Assembly: GCA_003987725.1 (NCBI GenBank)
Contig: RXJH01000010.1
Span: 62,001 to 126,000, forward strand
Reading direction: 5' to 3'
Source: Hyphomicrobium sp.
GTDB taxonomy: Bacteria; Pseudomonadota; Alphaproteobacteria; Rhizobiales; Hyphomicrobiaceae
DNA length: 64,000 nt
Positions within the stretch are counted from its first letter, which is position 1. Every line of letters begins with the position of its first letter. Positions 17,846-27,033 of this stretch are shown piece by piece. The notes under the pieces were generated by a model that was given only the letters and a program-made list of their open reading frames with translations, was not told the DNA's origin and did no database searches. Position numbers and translations under genes: made by a program.

Positions 17846-19102
17846 ATGGCGAGCAAGGGGACCGGGGTCCGGCGCACGGCACTTGGGATTGTCGCTATAT
17901 TCCTCATTCTTCTAATCGCCTGCGGGAGCGGCGGTTTTGCCTTTTGGCTGCACGCGACCGGGGAGCCTCCTCCCCTCGCAATCAACCCGATCGAAGGAGA
18001 CATCGCAACCGTAGGGGCATCGAGCGTCACTTACGTTCCCGGTATCGGTCCGCGAACCTACGGTGATTGCACGCGCATACTCTCCCTTGACGGCGGTGGC
18101 GTCAGGGGCCTCGTGCCTGCACTCATTCTGGCCGAGATCGAACGGCGGACGGGGAAGCCTATCTCCAGATCCTTCGACCTGGTCGTCGGCACCTCGACGG
18201 GTTCGATCCTTGCGCTTGGTCTGACGCGCCCGAGCAATGCGGACGCGCATAAGCCCGCGCTCAGTGCTGACGATCTCGTCAAGCTCTACCGCGATAAGGC
18301 GGGGCGGATATTTCCATCCTCTCTTGGCGCGTTCCGGTCTCTGAGGCGCATCTTCCGGCCGAAATTCGACCCGAGCGACGTGGAAGTCCTCTTCCGCTCC
18401 TACTTCGAAGACGTGCGCCTGCAGGAGGCACTGACCAACGTCGCCGTGCCCGCCTACGACATCGAGGCCAACAACCGGGTGTGGTTCGTGAGCTGGGGCG
18501 GCCAGGGTCGCTTCTACATGCGCGACATCGTCCGTGGTGCAACCGCGGCGCCGACGTTCTTCCCTCCGGCGCGTATCGCCTATCGCACACCCAACAAGAC
18601 GATAGCGTATCTGTCGCTGGCAGACGGTGCGCTTTTTGCGAATAACCCGGCGCTGGATGCCCTGGCCTATGGCCAAGTCATACGGTCCGATAAGCCTATG
18701 CTGCTCGTATCGATCGGGACCGGACGTTCGGCGCGGAAATACACATTCAACGAGGCGTGGGGCTGGGGCATGCTCGGCTGGATGGACCCTCTCCTCGACA
18801 TCGCATTCTCCGATCCCGCCATCGACGGCATCGTCGAGAAAAAGCTTGAAGGGCATGGCGATTACTATCGCGTGCAGGTCGATCTCGGCACGCCGCCGAT
18901 CGAGCTCGACGATTCGTCGCCTGACGCCCTTGCACGTCTCGAGGCGCGGACACGCGACTTCATTGCGGAGCATCGCGATGCGATCGATGGCATCGTCACA
19001 CAACTGACATTGCCGCGTGCGAGCGGATGCGGCCCGACCATCGGTGCCGACTATGAGCGGCCCGACGGACCACGCGAGCGCGATCCTGAGCCTCCGCGGT
19101 GA
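17846..19102 (+). CDS. Patatin-like phospholipase, membrane-anchored
   Basis: Lipid acyl hydrolase of the patatin family, about 418 residues. An N-terminal TM segment (ALGIVAIFLILLIACGSGGFAFWL) anchors it, with the catalytic domain probably periplasmic. The three family signatures are present in order: the oxyanion loop DGGGVRG, the nucleophile elbow GTSTG (catalytic Ser) and the dyad Asp in LADGALFANNP. The start is taken at ATG 17846 (MASKGTG); an in-frame start at 17813 is possible but less likely given the TATAAT nearby. It stands alone. Substrate is unknown; membrane phospholipids or toxic lipid signals are typical for the family. Confidence 0.92.
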   Translation: MASKGTGVRRTALGIVAIFLILLIACGSGGFAFWLHATGEPPPLAINPIEGDIATVGASSVTYVPGIGPRTYGDCTRILSLDGGGVRGLVPALILAEIERRTGKPISRSFDLVVGTSTGSILALGLTRPSNADAHKPALSADDLVKLYRDKAGRIFPSSLGAFRSLRRIFRPKFDPSDVEVLFRSYFEDVRLQEALTNVAVPAYDIEANNRVWFVSWGGQGRFYMRDIVRGATAAPTFFPPARIAYRTPNKTIAYLSLADGALFANNPALDALAYGQVIRSDKPMLLVSIGTGRSARKYTFNEAWGWGMLGWMDPLLDIAFSDPAIDGIVEKKLEGHGDYYRVQVDLGTPPIELDDSSPDALARLEARTRDFIAEHRDAIDGIVTQLTLPRASGCGPTIGADYERPDGPRERDPEPPR

Positions 19103-19434
19103 TGGCGATCGATACCTCCGACGGCAGGCCGAAGTTCATCGGACCGACGCTGTGCCGGATTTAAGAGCTCCAGACTAAGAACGAAGCGGTGCCAATCGGC
19201 ATCTAAACCCAAACACTGATGAACACCCGACCGGCAACCTAGAACTCCACCGTTCTATCTTGTCGATTGACCAAAGCCGCTTTGGGTGTTGTGGCTAACT
19301 CTCCAACGGTTCACGTCAAGACTCTGGAGCAAAGGTACGCTGATGTTTGTAATTTCTGCATCCTCCCTCGCGGCATATCCGCAAGATCGTTGTTGCGGGA
19401 AACAACTGACGATCTCCGTTCAGGGTTGACCGTC
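19103..19434. other. Intergenic leader region of the mgtC-like gene
   Basis: About 332 bp. A 28-codon open frame (ATG at 19342, TGA at 19426-19428) ends just before the mgtC start. It could be a leader peptide, as in enterobacterial mgtC, but the peptide is not proline-rich and I see no clear alternative stem-loops. Nothing else is recognised. Confidence 0.3.
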
Positions 19435-20148
19435 ATGGACCCCAACGCGGTTGGCCATCTCGAGCCATTCCTTCGGCTCGGTCTTGCTCTCCTCCTCGGC
19501 TCGGCCATTGGCTTCGAGCGCCAATGGCACCAGAAGATGGCTGGTCTCAGAACGAACGCGCTCGTAGCACTGGGTTCTGCCGGCTTTGTCGTCTTCTCCG
19601 CGATGGTTGGGCAGGGAGATCCGACGCGGGTCGCCGCTCAGGTGGTTTCCGGCATCGGCTTCCTCGGCGCAGGTGTCATCCTGCGTGAGGGCATCAACGT
19701 CCATGGACTGAATACTGCGGCGACCCTCTGGTGCTCCGCCATGGTCGGCACATTTGCCGGCGGCGGTTTCTGGATTCCAAGCGTGGCGGCGGCTTTCCTC
19801 GTCGTCACAACAAACCTCATACTGCGACCGCTGGTTCAGCGTCTCAACACGCGAGCGTTGATGTCAACCGACGTCGAAACGCATTACACGGTCGAGGTCA
19901 CGTGCAAAGGGGCGGAGGAGGCACACATGCGCTCACTCCTCCTGCATGCGCTTTCCCAAGCCGGGCTCGGCCTCCGGCGCATCAACAGTGAGGACATTCC
20001 AGAGACTTTGAAGGTGACCGTCACAGCGCAGGCCGTTGCGGAGAAACGCAATGACGCGTCTCTTGAACAAATCGTCGGGCGGCTAAGCCTCGAGCCGCAC
20101 GTGACGGCGGCGAGTTGGCAAGTCGACCGCACGATTTCGGAAGAATAA
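19435..20148 (+). CDS. MgtC/SapB family membrane protein
   Basis: Inner-membrane protein of 237 residues. The conserved MgtC block is present: FLRLGLALLLGSAIGFERQW, GLRTNALVALGSAGFVVFS and SGIGFLGAGVILREG. At least four TM helices are followed by a soluble ACT-like C-terminal region (ETHYTVEVTCKGAEE). MgtC proteins are linked to growth at low magnesium and to control of F-ATPase or phosphate uptake; their exact action is debated. Start ATG at 19435 gives the usual length. The open frame reaches back to 19267, but the extra 56 residues do not match the family. Confidence 0.9.
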   Translation: MDPNAVGHLEPFLRLGLALLLGSAIGFERQWHQKMAGLRTNALVALGSAGFVVFSAMVGQGDPTRVAAQVVSGIGFLGAGVILREGINVHGLNTAATLWCSAMVGTFAGGGFWIPSVAAAFLVVTTNLILRPLVQRLNTRALMSTDVETHYTVEVTCKGAEEAHMRSLLLHALSQAGLGLRRINSEDIPETLKVTVTAQAVAEKRNDASLEQIVGRLSLEPHVTAASWQVDRTISEE

Positions 20149-20349
20149 AGCGACGCGGTCAGGGCACGCCGATAAAAATTTTCAAGAATGAGAGCAAACC
20201 CAGTGACGCATAAGGATCTAACTTCGTAACGATCCTCCAGGGCCGGTCGCTGACCTCCGATCCAAATGCCGACATCGAACGTTAGAACTACTCCTGCTTT
20301 GTCGCTTTTTGCACTATTCGACAGATGAGCAATGTGGGCTTGAGGTCAA

Positions 20350-22254
20350 ATGGCGACGACGCGCGGAAAAAGCAGCTTGGAAGCGATCAATCAGGCACCG
20401 GTGAGACAATCCGGTATGGCCGCTCTTGGTCTAGCCTCCCTTGGCGTCGTTTTCGGGGATATTGGAACGAGCCCTTTATACACCCTGAAAACCGTTGTCG
20501 CGCTTGCCGGCGGCAAAGCCGATCCGGACGTCGTTCTCGGCTCGCTGTCGCTCATCATCTGGACGCTCACAATCATTACGACCATCAAGTACGTGATGGT
20601 TGCGATGCAAATCAATAACGAAGGCGAAGGCGGGATCTTGGCGCTGATGTCGCTGATCGGCATCAAACGTCATAGACGGCCAATGATCATTGCGGCAGGC
20701 CTTTTCGGCGCGGCACTCATCTATGGCGACGGCGCCATCACTCCCGCTATTTCTGTGTTATCGGCTGTTGAAGGTCTGGAGCGCGCGGCGCCGGCCGTGG
20801 TGCCTTATATCCTGCCGCTCACGATCGGCATACTTGTCGCATTATTTCTTATCCAGCCACTAGGAACGGCGCGTATTGGCCGTGCCTTTGGTCCAATCAT
20901 GCTTTGTTGGTTCGTCGTGATCGGAGTGCTCGGCCTTATATCGATGCTCCGCCATCCTTCCGTTATCGCCGCCATCAACCCAATGTATGCGATCCATTTC
21001 CTGGCGATGAGCGGCGCCACCGGCTTTTTGGTGCTTGGCGGTGTATTCCTATGCGTTACCGGCGCTGAGGCACTTTACGCTGACATGGGCCATTTCGGTG
21101 CGTTCCCAATTCGTCTCGCGTGGCTTGGGATCGTTTTTCCGAGCCTCTTCTTTTCCTATGCTGGACAGTGCGCCTATGTTCTTGAGAACGGCGCGAGCGC
21201 CGACAACATCTTTTTTCGTCTCTGTCCAGATTCGCTCCTTCTTCCTCTCGTCATTTTGGCGACGCTCGCAACAATCATCGCCAGCCAATCAATCATTTCC
21301 GGTGCGTTCTCGATGACACGGCAAGCAATACGGCTCGGCTGGATGCCGCGCATGTTCGTCACGCAAACGTCTGAAGAAGGTTACGGCCAGATCTATGTCG
21401 GTGTCGTCAACTGGCTGCTCATGCTGGTGACGATCGGTCTCGTGCTCGCATTTCGAAAATCGGACAACCTGGCGTCGGCGTATGGCATTGCTGTCTCTGC
21501 GACCATGCTGATGACGAGTGTCCTCCTCTTCATCGCCATGCGCGAAGTTCTGCAGTGGAGCCTGATCAAAGCTGCAATTGTGGCCGGCGTCTTTTTGACT
21601 GTCGACACCATGTTTTTCGCCGCCAATCTCGTCAAGATTGCCGATGGCGGATACGTTCCGCTCATTCTTGCGGCGTCTGTTTATGCCGTTATGTACATCT
21701 GGCACCTCGGGCAGACGGCCATACGCGATCGCCTGCGGGGGCGAGAAATTCCTCTGGCGACATTTCTTGCGGGCCTGCCCGCAGCGGGCGTGTCCCGCGT
21801 TCGAGGGTCAGCGGTGTTCCTAACGCGCGTGAAGACGGAAACTCCGCCGGTCATCTCTTGGTACGTCGACCATTCTCATGCGTTGCAGGAGCGGGTCGTC
21901 GCCCTTACGATCGAAACTCAACTCACGCCTTGGGTTGATGATGCAAACCGCGCCACACTCACCCTCGAGGGGCCGAACTTCTGGCGCGTGAACGCACGTT
22001 ATGGATTTCTCGAGCGACCAGACGTGGTGCAACTGCTCGACGATCTCAAGAAGCGCGGCTGCGGCGTGGATCTTGCGGATGTGACATATTATGTGGCGGT
22101 CGAAACCGTTGTTTCACGAGAGGACGGAGGCGGCCTGCCGAAATGGCTCGTGGCCGTCTTCGCGTACTTGCATCGCAATGCCATGCATCTCTCGGATGCG
22201 TTCAATTTCCCGCGTGACCGCCTCATCGAGATCGGTCGCCAGGTCGCCATCTAG
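20350..22254 (+). CDS. kup: Potassium uptake protein Kup
   Basis: Low-affinity K+/H+ symporter of the Kup/HAK/KT family, 634 residues, about 12 TM helices. The hallmark N-terminal motif VVFGDIGTSPLYTLK is present at about residues 34-48, followed by IYGDGAITPAISVLSAVEG and GGYVPLILA. The hydrophilic C-terminal domain of about 150 residues is intact. GAGG-type RBS signals precede the ATG at 20350. It lies 200 bp downstream of the mgtC-like gene and is probably transcribed separately. Alphaproteobacteria commonly carry one or more kup copies. Confidence 0.96.
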   Translation: MATTRGKSSLEAINQAPVRQSGMAALGLASLGVVFGDIGTSPLYTLKTVVALAGGKADPDVVLGSLSLIIWTLTIITTIKYVMVAMQINNEGEGGILALMSLIGIKRHRRPMIIAAGLFGAALIYGDGAITPAISVLSAVEGLERAAPAVVPYILPLTIGILVALFLIQPLGTARIGRAFGPIMLCWFVVIGVLGLISMLRHPSVIAAINPMYAIHFLAMSGATGFLVLGGVFLCVTGAEALYADMGHFGAFPIRLAWLGIVFPSLFFSYAGQCAYVLENGASADNIFFRLCPDSLLLPLVILATLATIIASQSIISGAFSMTRQAIRLGWMPRMFVTQTSEEGYGQIYVGVVNWLLMLVTIGLVLAFRKSDNLASAYGIAVSATMLMTSVLLFIAMREVLQWSLIKAAIVAGVFLTVDTMFFAANLVKIADGGYVPLILAASVYAVMYIWHLGQTAIRDRLRGREIPLATFLAGLPAAGVSRVRGSAVFLTRVKTETPPVISWYVDHSHALQERVVALTIETQLTPWVDDANRATLTLEGPNFWRVNARYGFLERPDVVQLLDDLKKRGCGVDLADVTYYVAVETVVSREDGGGLPKWLVAVFAYLHRNAMHLSDAFNFPRDRLIEIGRQVAI

Positions 22255-22411
22255 GGCGATCTTGTGTTCGCCGTTAGTGCGGTAATGGCCGCTTCTGCAG
22301 GGAAGGCAACATCCCGTTTCGCATATATCTTCTCCTCGGGGGGATATTGCAACATCTCGGCCACAATCCATCGATAACGCAGCTCCTGCAAACTCGAACT
22401 AAGGATAGCAA

Positions 22412-22780
22412 ATGCGAATTATGACTTTGGTAGTCTGTGCGGCTACGATTGCAGGAATTGCTGGCGGTGCCGAAGCTCAGACGATGCGTTTCGACGACCG
22501 CGGCTTCACTTTTCGATTTGGCCCGAATGATCGACGCGGAGACGTCGAAGGCAAACGTGCAAGCTGCGAGCTCTATGCCCGAATCGCGTCGGTCCAGTCG
22601 GATGCAAACATTCGATATCGGTGCGGCTTCCGCGGGCCTCAGTGGGCCACGGATATGGCGCCTCACTTCCGCTGGTGCCGCTGGGCGCCGCGTTCCGATC
22701 TAGCTCGCGACCAGCTGTTCCGCTCCCAGCAGCTGCAGGATTGCTTTAATCGGCTCGGCGACTTCGACGACCGCCGCTAA
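22412..22780 (+). CDS. Small secreted Cys-containing protein of unknown function
   Basis: Protein of 122 residues. Signal peptide MRIMTLVVCAATIAGIAGGAEAQ, probably cleaved after AEA. The mature part has four Cys (C56-type SCELYARIA, YRCGF, RWCRW, DCFNRL), compatible with two disulphides, and is rich in Arg, Asp and Trp. I do not recognise the family. It is followed at 22825 by a strong terminator, so it forms a single-gene unit. Confidence 0.75.
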   Translation: MRIMTLVVCAATIAGIAGGAEAQTMRFDDRGFTFRFGPNDRRGDVEGKRASCELYARIASVQSDANIRYRCGFRGPQWATDMAPHFRWCRWAPRSDLARDQLFRSQQLQDCFNRLGDFDDRR

Positions 22781-22824
22781 CAGCCGGCCCAAGAATTCGA
22801 TACGGGGCGACGTTTTACTCCTTG

Positions 22825-22859
22825 CTCGGCGCGATGTTGTTTCGCGCCGAGTTTTCGTT
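22825..22859 (+). terminator. Rho-independent terminator
   Basis: A perfect 10-bp stem, CTCGGCGCGA (22825-22834) and TCGCGCCGAG (22842-22851), with loop TGTTGTT, then TTTTCGTTT. It ends the 22412 gene; the next gene is convergent. Confidence 0.9.
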
Positions 22860-22933
22860 TGTGGAGAGTTCTCTTCGCACCCGACGCGAAGCGAACGTCA
22901 GTCATCCAATGCCGGCGTTGCTAGCCCCACAAC

Positions 22934-24373
22934 TCACTCAAATCGGAAGCCGGAAATGACCTTGGATTCGAGGTACTCCTCGATGCCCCATATCCCGCCC
23001 TCACGAGCGCGACCCGATTGCTTCACACCGCCAAAGAACGCTCCGGCACCGCGCGACTTTCTGTTCATCTCGATCATTCCCGACTTGAGAGCGAGACCCA
23101 GTCGATTGGCACGCGGCGCATCGTTTGTGTGAACGTAATTTGTGAGGCCATACGGCGTATCGTTTGCAATGCGGATTGCTTCATCCTCACCGTCGAACGG
23201 TATCATAGCCATCACCGGGCCGAAGATCTCTTCGCGCTCGATGGTCATGCCTTGCCGAACATCGGCAAATACAGTCGGCTTGACGAAATACCCCCGATTG
23301 AACTCTTCGGGACGGCCAAGCCCTCCGCAAAGCAGGCGAGCTCCTTCGTCGATCCCCTTTTTGATGTAGTTCTGGACTTGCTCCCACTGTCGCATGTTGA
23401 CAAGCGGTCCGATGTGAGAGCCAGCCTCCAAAGCTGGTCCGACTTTAATGGCTTCCGTGAGCGCAGTAACTTCCTTCACCGTTCGATCATAGATGGCGCG
23501 TTCGACGAGCATTCTCGAAGGAGCATTGCAGGACTGGCCCGAATTCTCCATCATGCGATTGATGCTCCATTTGATTGCTCGGGGATCGGCGTCGGCGAAG
23601 ATCAGATTCGCGCCTTTGCCGCCAAGTTCGAGCGCGACCCGCTTAAGAGTTTCAGCGGCGGCGCGCGATATGGCTTTTCCCGCGCGCGTGGAACCGGTGA
23701 ATGAAATCATCTCCACGTCGGGATGCTGGGACAGCTGGGCGCCAACACCGGCGCCGTCACCATTCACGAGATTGAACACGCCCGGCGGCACGCCCGCGTC
23801 GTGACAAAACTCCGCAAACATCATTGCATTCAAAGGCGCCTCTTCGGAGGGCTTGAGCACACACGTGCAGCCTGCAAGCATTGCCGGAATCGCCTTTAGC
23901 ACGATCTGGTTCACGGGCCAGTTCCATGGCGTTATAAGGCCGACGACACCTATAGGCTCCAAGACGACAGCGGTATTTGGCGCCTGCGCACCGAGCGGGC
24001 GTATCCATTCGATGCTTTCGAAGGCGTTCAAGAAATTCTTTGTATGCCAGGGCAAACAGGCCGCCTGCTCCGCCAAGGAAAAATCGATCGGCGCGCCCAT
24101 TTCCAAGGAGATGGCTTCGGCATACTCCTCGCGGCGCTTCCCGTATTGATCGATAATCTTTTTTATGATGGCGGCGCGCGTCGACGGCGCGGTTGCGGCC
24201 CATTTCGGAAGGGCCGCTTTGGCGGCACGTACCGCCGCGTCGGTGTCGGCCTGATCGCCAAGCGAGATGGTGGTGCATGGCTCTTCCGTCGAAGGATTGA
24301 GGACCTGCCAGTCCCTTGCGCCCTGAGGAGGAACCCAGGCTCCATTGATATAAAACTCGCGTCTGAACTTCAT
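22934..24373 (-). CDS. NAD(P)-dependent aldehyde dehydrogenase
   Basis: Aldehyde dehydrogenase superfamily enzyme of 479 residues that oxidises an aldehyde to its acid. It shows TPWNWPVNQIV (cofactor binding), FTGSTRAGKAI, the catalytic Glu in LELGGKGANLI and the catalytic Cys in NSGQSCNAPSRML. The start at 24373 (MKFRREFYING) has an AGAGA RBS; the open frame extends 17 codons further back but overlaps the upstream gene end. It is the last gene of a minus-strand operon with an iron alcohol dehydrogenase and an esterase. In that setting it probably oxidises the aldehyde made by the alcohol dehydrogenase. A puuC-like role on a gamma-glutamylated aldehyde is also possible. Confidence 0.93.
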   Translation of the reverse strand: MKFRREFYINGAWVPPQGARDWQVLNPSTEEPCTTISLGDQADTDAAVRAAKAALPKWAATAPSTRAAIIKKIIDQYGKRREEYAEAISLEMGAPIDFSLAEQAACLPWHTKNFLNAFESIEWIRPLGAQAPNTAVVLEPIGVVGLITPWNWPVNQIVLKAIPAMLAGCTCVLKPSEEAPLNAMMFAEFCHDAGVPPGVFNLVNGDGAGVGAQLSQHPDVEMISFTGSTRAGKAISRAAAETLKRVALELGGKGANLIFADADPRAIKWSINRMMENSGQSCNAPSRMLVERAIYDRTVKEVTALTEAIKVGPALEAGSHIGPLVNMRQWEQVQNYIKKGIDEGARLLCGGLGRPEEFNRGYFVKPTVFADVRQGMTIEREEIFGPVMAMIPFDGEDEAIRIANDTPYGLTNYVHTNDAPRANRLGLALKSGMIEMNRKSRGAGAFFGGVKQSGRAREGGIWGIEEYLESKVISGFRFE

Positions 24374-24416
24374 GATATCTCTGATCTTGTTCGGTTGCGA
24401 AACGAAGCACGGGCAC

Positions 24417-25610
24417 TCAGGCAATCTTTCGAATTATTCCTGAGTGCATCTCACCCAAAAGCTCTCGGACGTTTTCTTCAGTCAGCGGGACTGGATTTGT
24501 GCCTGCGGTCGGGTCAACAACCGCGAGCCGCGCGATATCTGCAAATTTCTCCTTCTCGACTCCAATATCAGCGATCGTTGCGGGGATACCTATCTCCGAT
24601 CTCAATTCGAGGATCCAGTCGTTGATAGCCCGAACAGCGGCCGCTCCGGATGACTTGCCATCTATCAACCCCAGATAAGCGGCCAGCCGTTGCATTTTTT
24701 CACCGATGTTCGGAGCGTTGAATGCAAGGACATAGGGCATGACGACTCCGTTCGTCAGTCCGTGATGGACTCCATAGATCGCGCCAATGGGGTGGCTTAC
24801 CGAGTGAACTGCGCCGAGGCCTTTCTGAAAAGCCGTTGCCGCCATTGCTGCAGCCGACAGCATCTGCCCACGGGCTTCGATATCGTCTCCTGCGCGAACG
24901 GCGCGGGGCAAATAATCTTTGACCAAGCGTGCGGCTTCCATCGCGATTGCATCGGCCATCGGATGGTAGCTCGGCGCGCAGAATGCCTCGATGGCGTGAG
25001 AGAGAGCGTCCATTCCCGTGCCGGCGGTCAAGGACGGCGGCAGGCCAACGGTCAGTTCGGGATCCAGGATCGCGATGCGCGGCATCATTGCAGGATGGAA
25101 AATGATCTTTTTTACATGATTATCCGCATCGGTGATCACGGTGGCACGCCCGACTTCCGAACCGGTTCCCGCCGTCGTCGGGATCGCGATGATGGGCGCA
25201 ATGGCCTCTGCCGAGGCACGACGCCAATTGTCGCCGATGTCTTCGAAGTCCCATACGGGTCTCGATTGACCGATCATGAGGGCAACCGTTTTGCCAACGT
25301 CGAGGGCGCTTCCGCCGCCGAATGCAATGACGCCATCATGTTTGCCATCCCGATAGGCGACCACACCGTCCATCAGGTTAACCGACGTGGGATTCCCCTG
25401 AAGCGCGTCGAAGACGGAGGCCTGAATGCCAGCGTCTCGCAGCAACGCCAGTGTCGATTGGACCATCGGCAAATTGGTGAGTCCCGGATCGGTGACAAAC
25501 AAGGGACGCGACATTCCGATCTCTTTGCAAGCTGTCGCCAACTCCGAGATTCGACCTGGGCCAAACCAAACCTTAGTGGGATAGCTCCAATTCGCGTTCG
25601 CGATCTTCAT
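24417..25610 (-). CDS. Iron-containing (group III) alcohol dehydrogenase
   Basis: Fe-ADH family enzyme of 397 residues. It contains the NAD-binding GGGSALDVGKTVALM, the proline-glycine segment PTTAGTGSEVGRATVIT and the metal ligands in DALSHAIEAFCAP (Asp/His) and AVHSVSHPIGAIYGVHHG (His, His). It interconverts alcohols and aldehydes with NAD(P). Start ATG at 25610 overlaps the stop of the esterase by four bases. It sits between esterase and aldehyde dehydrogenase genes, the order expected if an ester is hydrolysed and the released alcohol is oxidised in two steps. Confidence 0.93.
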   Translation of the reverse strand: MKIANANWSYPTKVWFGPGRISELATACKEIGMSRPLFVTDPGLTNLPMVQSTLALLRDAGIQASVFDALQGNPTSVNLMDGVVAYRDGKHDGVIAFGGGSALDVGKTVALMIGQSRPVWDFEDIGDNWRRASAEAIAPIIAIPTTAGTGSEVGRATVITDADNHVKKIIFHPAMMPRIAILDPELTVGLPPSLTAGTGMDALSHAIEAFCAPSYHPMADAIAMEAARLVKDYLPRAVRAGDDIEARGQMLSAAAMAATAFQKGLGAVHSVSHPIGAIYGVHHGLTNGVVMPYVLAFNAPNIGEKMQRLAAYLGLIDGKSSGAAAVRAINDWILELRSEIGIPATIADIGVEKEKFADIARLAVVDPTAGTNPVPLTEENVRELLGEMHSGIIRKIA

Positions 25611-26746
25611 CTCTCTATCCTTCCTTGTGCGGATGCTTTGATGTGTGCAGATAAGGTGTTTGCGATTTCGACGAGCGCTTCGCGTGCGCGCGGTACGCCT
25701 CCGGACATGGCGGTGAAGGCGTGCGGCAATGAAGGATAATTAAGCGTCGTCACTGAATTGCCTTCGCGCGCAAGACGTTCGCCAAGCGCTTGGCCCTCTG
25801 GAAGGAGCACGTCATTGCCCGCATGGACCATGATCGTGGGAGGTAAGCCGGAAAGGCTTTTTGCGCGCCCGACCGAGCATCTTGGATCATACGCATCGAC
25901 GGGCGCGCGCATATATTGCTCAGCAAACCAGATCATGTCTGCACGGGACAACGGGTAGTTCCGATCGTACGGAGTGATCGGCATCGCACGCCGATCCATA
26001 TCGACCACCGGGTAAATGAGCAGTTGCAGGCGGGGCATATCCTGCTGCTGATCGCGAAGGCATAGCGACGCCGCGAGCGCGAGATATCCGCCTGCAGAAT
26101 CACCTCCAATCGCGACGCAGGTCGGATCCGCGCCGATGCTGTGCGCGTTTGTGCGAACCCAGCGGAACGCTGCCAACGTGTCTTCTAAAGCTGCGGGAAA
26201 TTGGTGTTCGGGAGCCAGTCGATATGCGACAGACAGCACGAGGCACCCGCTCTGTTCCGATATTAGGCTGCACGCCGTATGGCAGGTATCGAGATCGCCA
26301 AGAACGCAACCGCCAAAGTGGAGGTAGATCAACAAGGGCACGTTTGCAGAAGTTGTGCCCTTCGGCCGGTAGAGACGCGCCGGTACCGTGGTCACCGGTC
26401 CTTCGATCTCAAGATTCGAGACGGAGACACGCGATGAGGCTCGCGCTTCGAGCAAAGATAGCGACAGGAAGGCCGGTTTCCTCCTGTCCTCCACTGTATC
26501 TCCACTTGCCGTGCTGAAACGTTTCACGATCCAAGCATGGATTCCGGCCCGCGGATCAATCCCCGGCATCTGACGCGCGAGTGATGTGAAGCGAAAAAAA
26601 CGAGAAATCAAAGGAAGAGAAATTTGGAACCCGGATCGCAGAAGCTTCCAGCTCTTCCGGTTCCAGCCATCAAGATTTGCAGCAGGAATGCCATCCGCTT
26701 CGCTTGATACGACCACCATCAATCTCCAACAGACTGACGTGGCCAA
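25607..26746 (-). CDS. Alpha/beta hydrolase, hormone-sensitive lipase (family IV) esterase
   Basis: Esterase/lactonase-type hydrolase of up to 379 residues. The nucleophile is in GDSAGGYLAL; the acid is in HAGNDVLLPEG and the His in SLPHAFT. YRLAPEHQFPAAL is a family IV signature. The oxyanion motif is HFGGCVLGD rather than the usual HGGG. The N-terminal 70 residues are not conserved in the family and the start is uncertain; later starts such as the Met in RQMPGIDPRAG are possible. It is the first gene of the minus-strand operon, divergent from the GntR regulator. Next to a BVMO it is the obvious candidate to hydrolyse the resulting ester or lactone. Confidence 0.88.
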   Translation of the reverse strand: MATSVCWRLMVVVSSEADGIPAANLDGWNRKSWKLLRSGFQISLPLISRFFRFTSLARQMPGIDPRAGIHAWIVKRFSTASGDTVEDRRKPAFLSLSLLEARASSRVSVSNLEIEGPVTTVPARLYRPKGTTSANVPLLIYLHFGGCVLGDLDTCHTACSLISEQSGCLVLSVAYRLAPEHQFPAALEDTLAAFRWVRTNAHSIGADPTCVAIGGDSAGGYLALAASLCLRDQQQDMPRLQLLIYPVVDMDRRAMPITPYDRNYPLSRADMIWFAEQYMRAPVDAYDPRCSVGRAKSLSGLPPTIMVHAGNDVLLPEGQALGERLAREGNSVTTLNYPSLPHAFTAMSGGVPRAREALVEIANTLSAHIKASAQGRIER

Positions 26747-26861
26747 GCGATGTTCCGGAGCATTTGAGGACTCATTGTCCTCGACGATGTGACGGTCATT
26801 TCATTGGCCCCGGCGTGATCGACGATGCCAGCAGGGCGTGCTGATCATCTTTCGATCTCAG

Positions 26862-26982
26862 GTATATTAGCAGTATATTCAGTTCGTCAATTCTCGAGTT
26901 TTTGGCGCAAAACGGCATATTTTTGTTGCATCGCAACGCCAAAAATTAAGCCAGTTTAGCGGACAAAAAATATTGACAATAT
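26862..26982. promoter_or_regulatory. Divergent control region: phased direct repeats, nested inverted repeats and promoter
   Basis: AT-rich intergenic DNA between the divergent esterase and GntR genes. GTATATT occurs twice 11 bp apart (26862 and 26873), about one helical turn. An outer inverted repeat, TTTTTGGCG (26899-26907) with CGCCAAAAA (26937-26945), encloses GTTGCATCGCAAC (26925-26937). A 13-bp palindrome, ATATTGACAATAT (26970-26982), overlaps a consensus -35 TTGACA (26973-26978). FadR-type GntR proteins bind palindromes of this size, so autoregulation is likely. Functions are inferred. Confidence 0.55.
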
Positions 26983-27033
26983 ATTTTCGAGCGGCCTTAC
27001 TGCGCGAGTTCGTTGGTGTCATCGGGGCTGCTT

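Noticed and set aside
19342-19428. Leader peptide (28 codons) before the mgtC-like gene, as in enterobacterial mgtL/mgtP control
   Set aside because: The peptide has no proline run and I could not draw convincing competing stem-loops, so it is only mentioned under the intergenic entry.
27013-27033. Starts TTG 27013 and GTG 27016 for the GntR regulator
   Set aside because: Possible, but they leave a leader of only a few bases after the predicted promoter and have poorer RBS spacing than GTG 27034.
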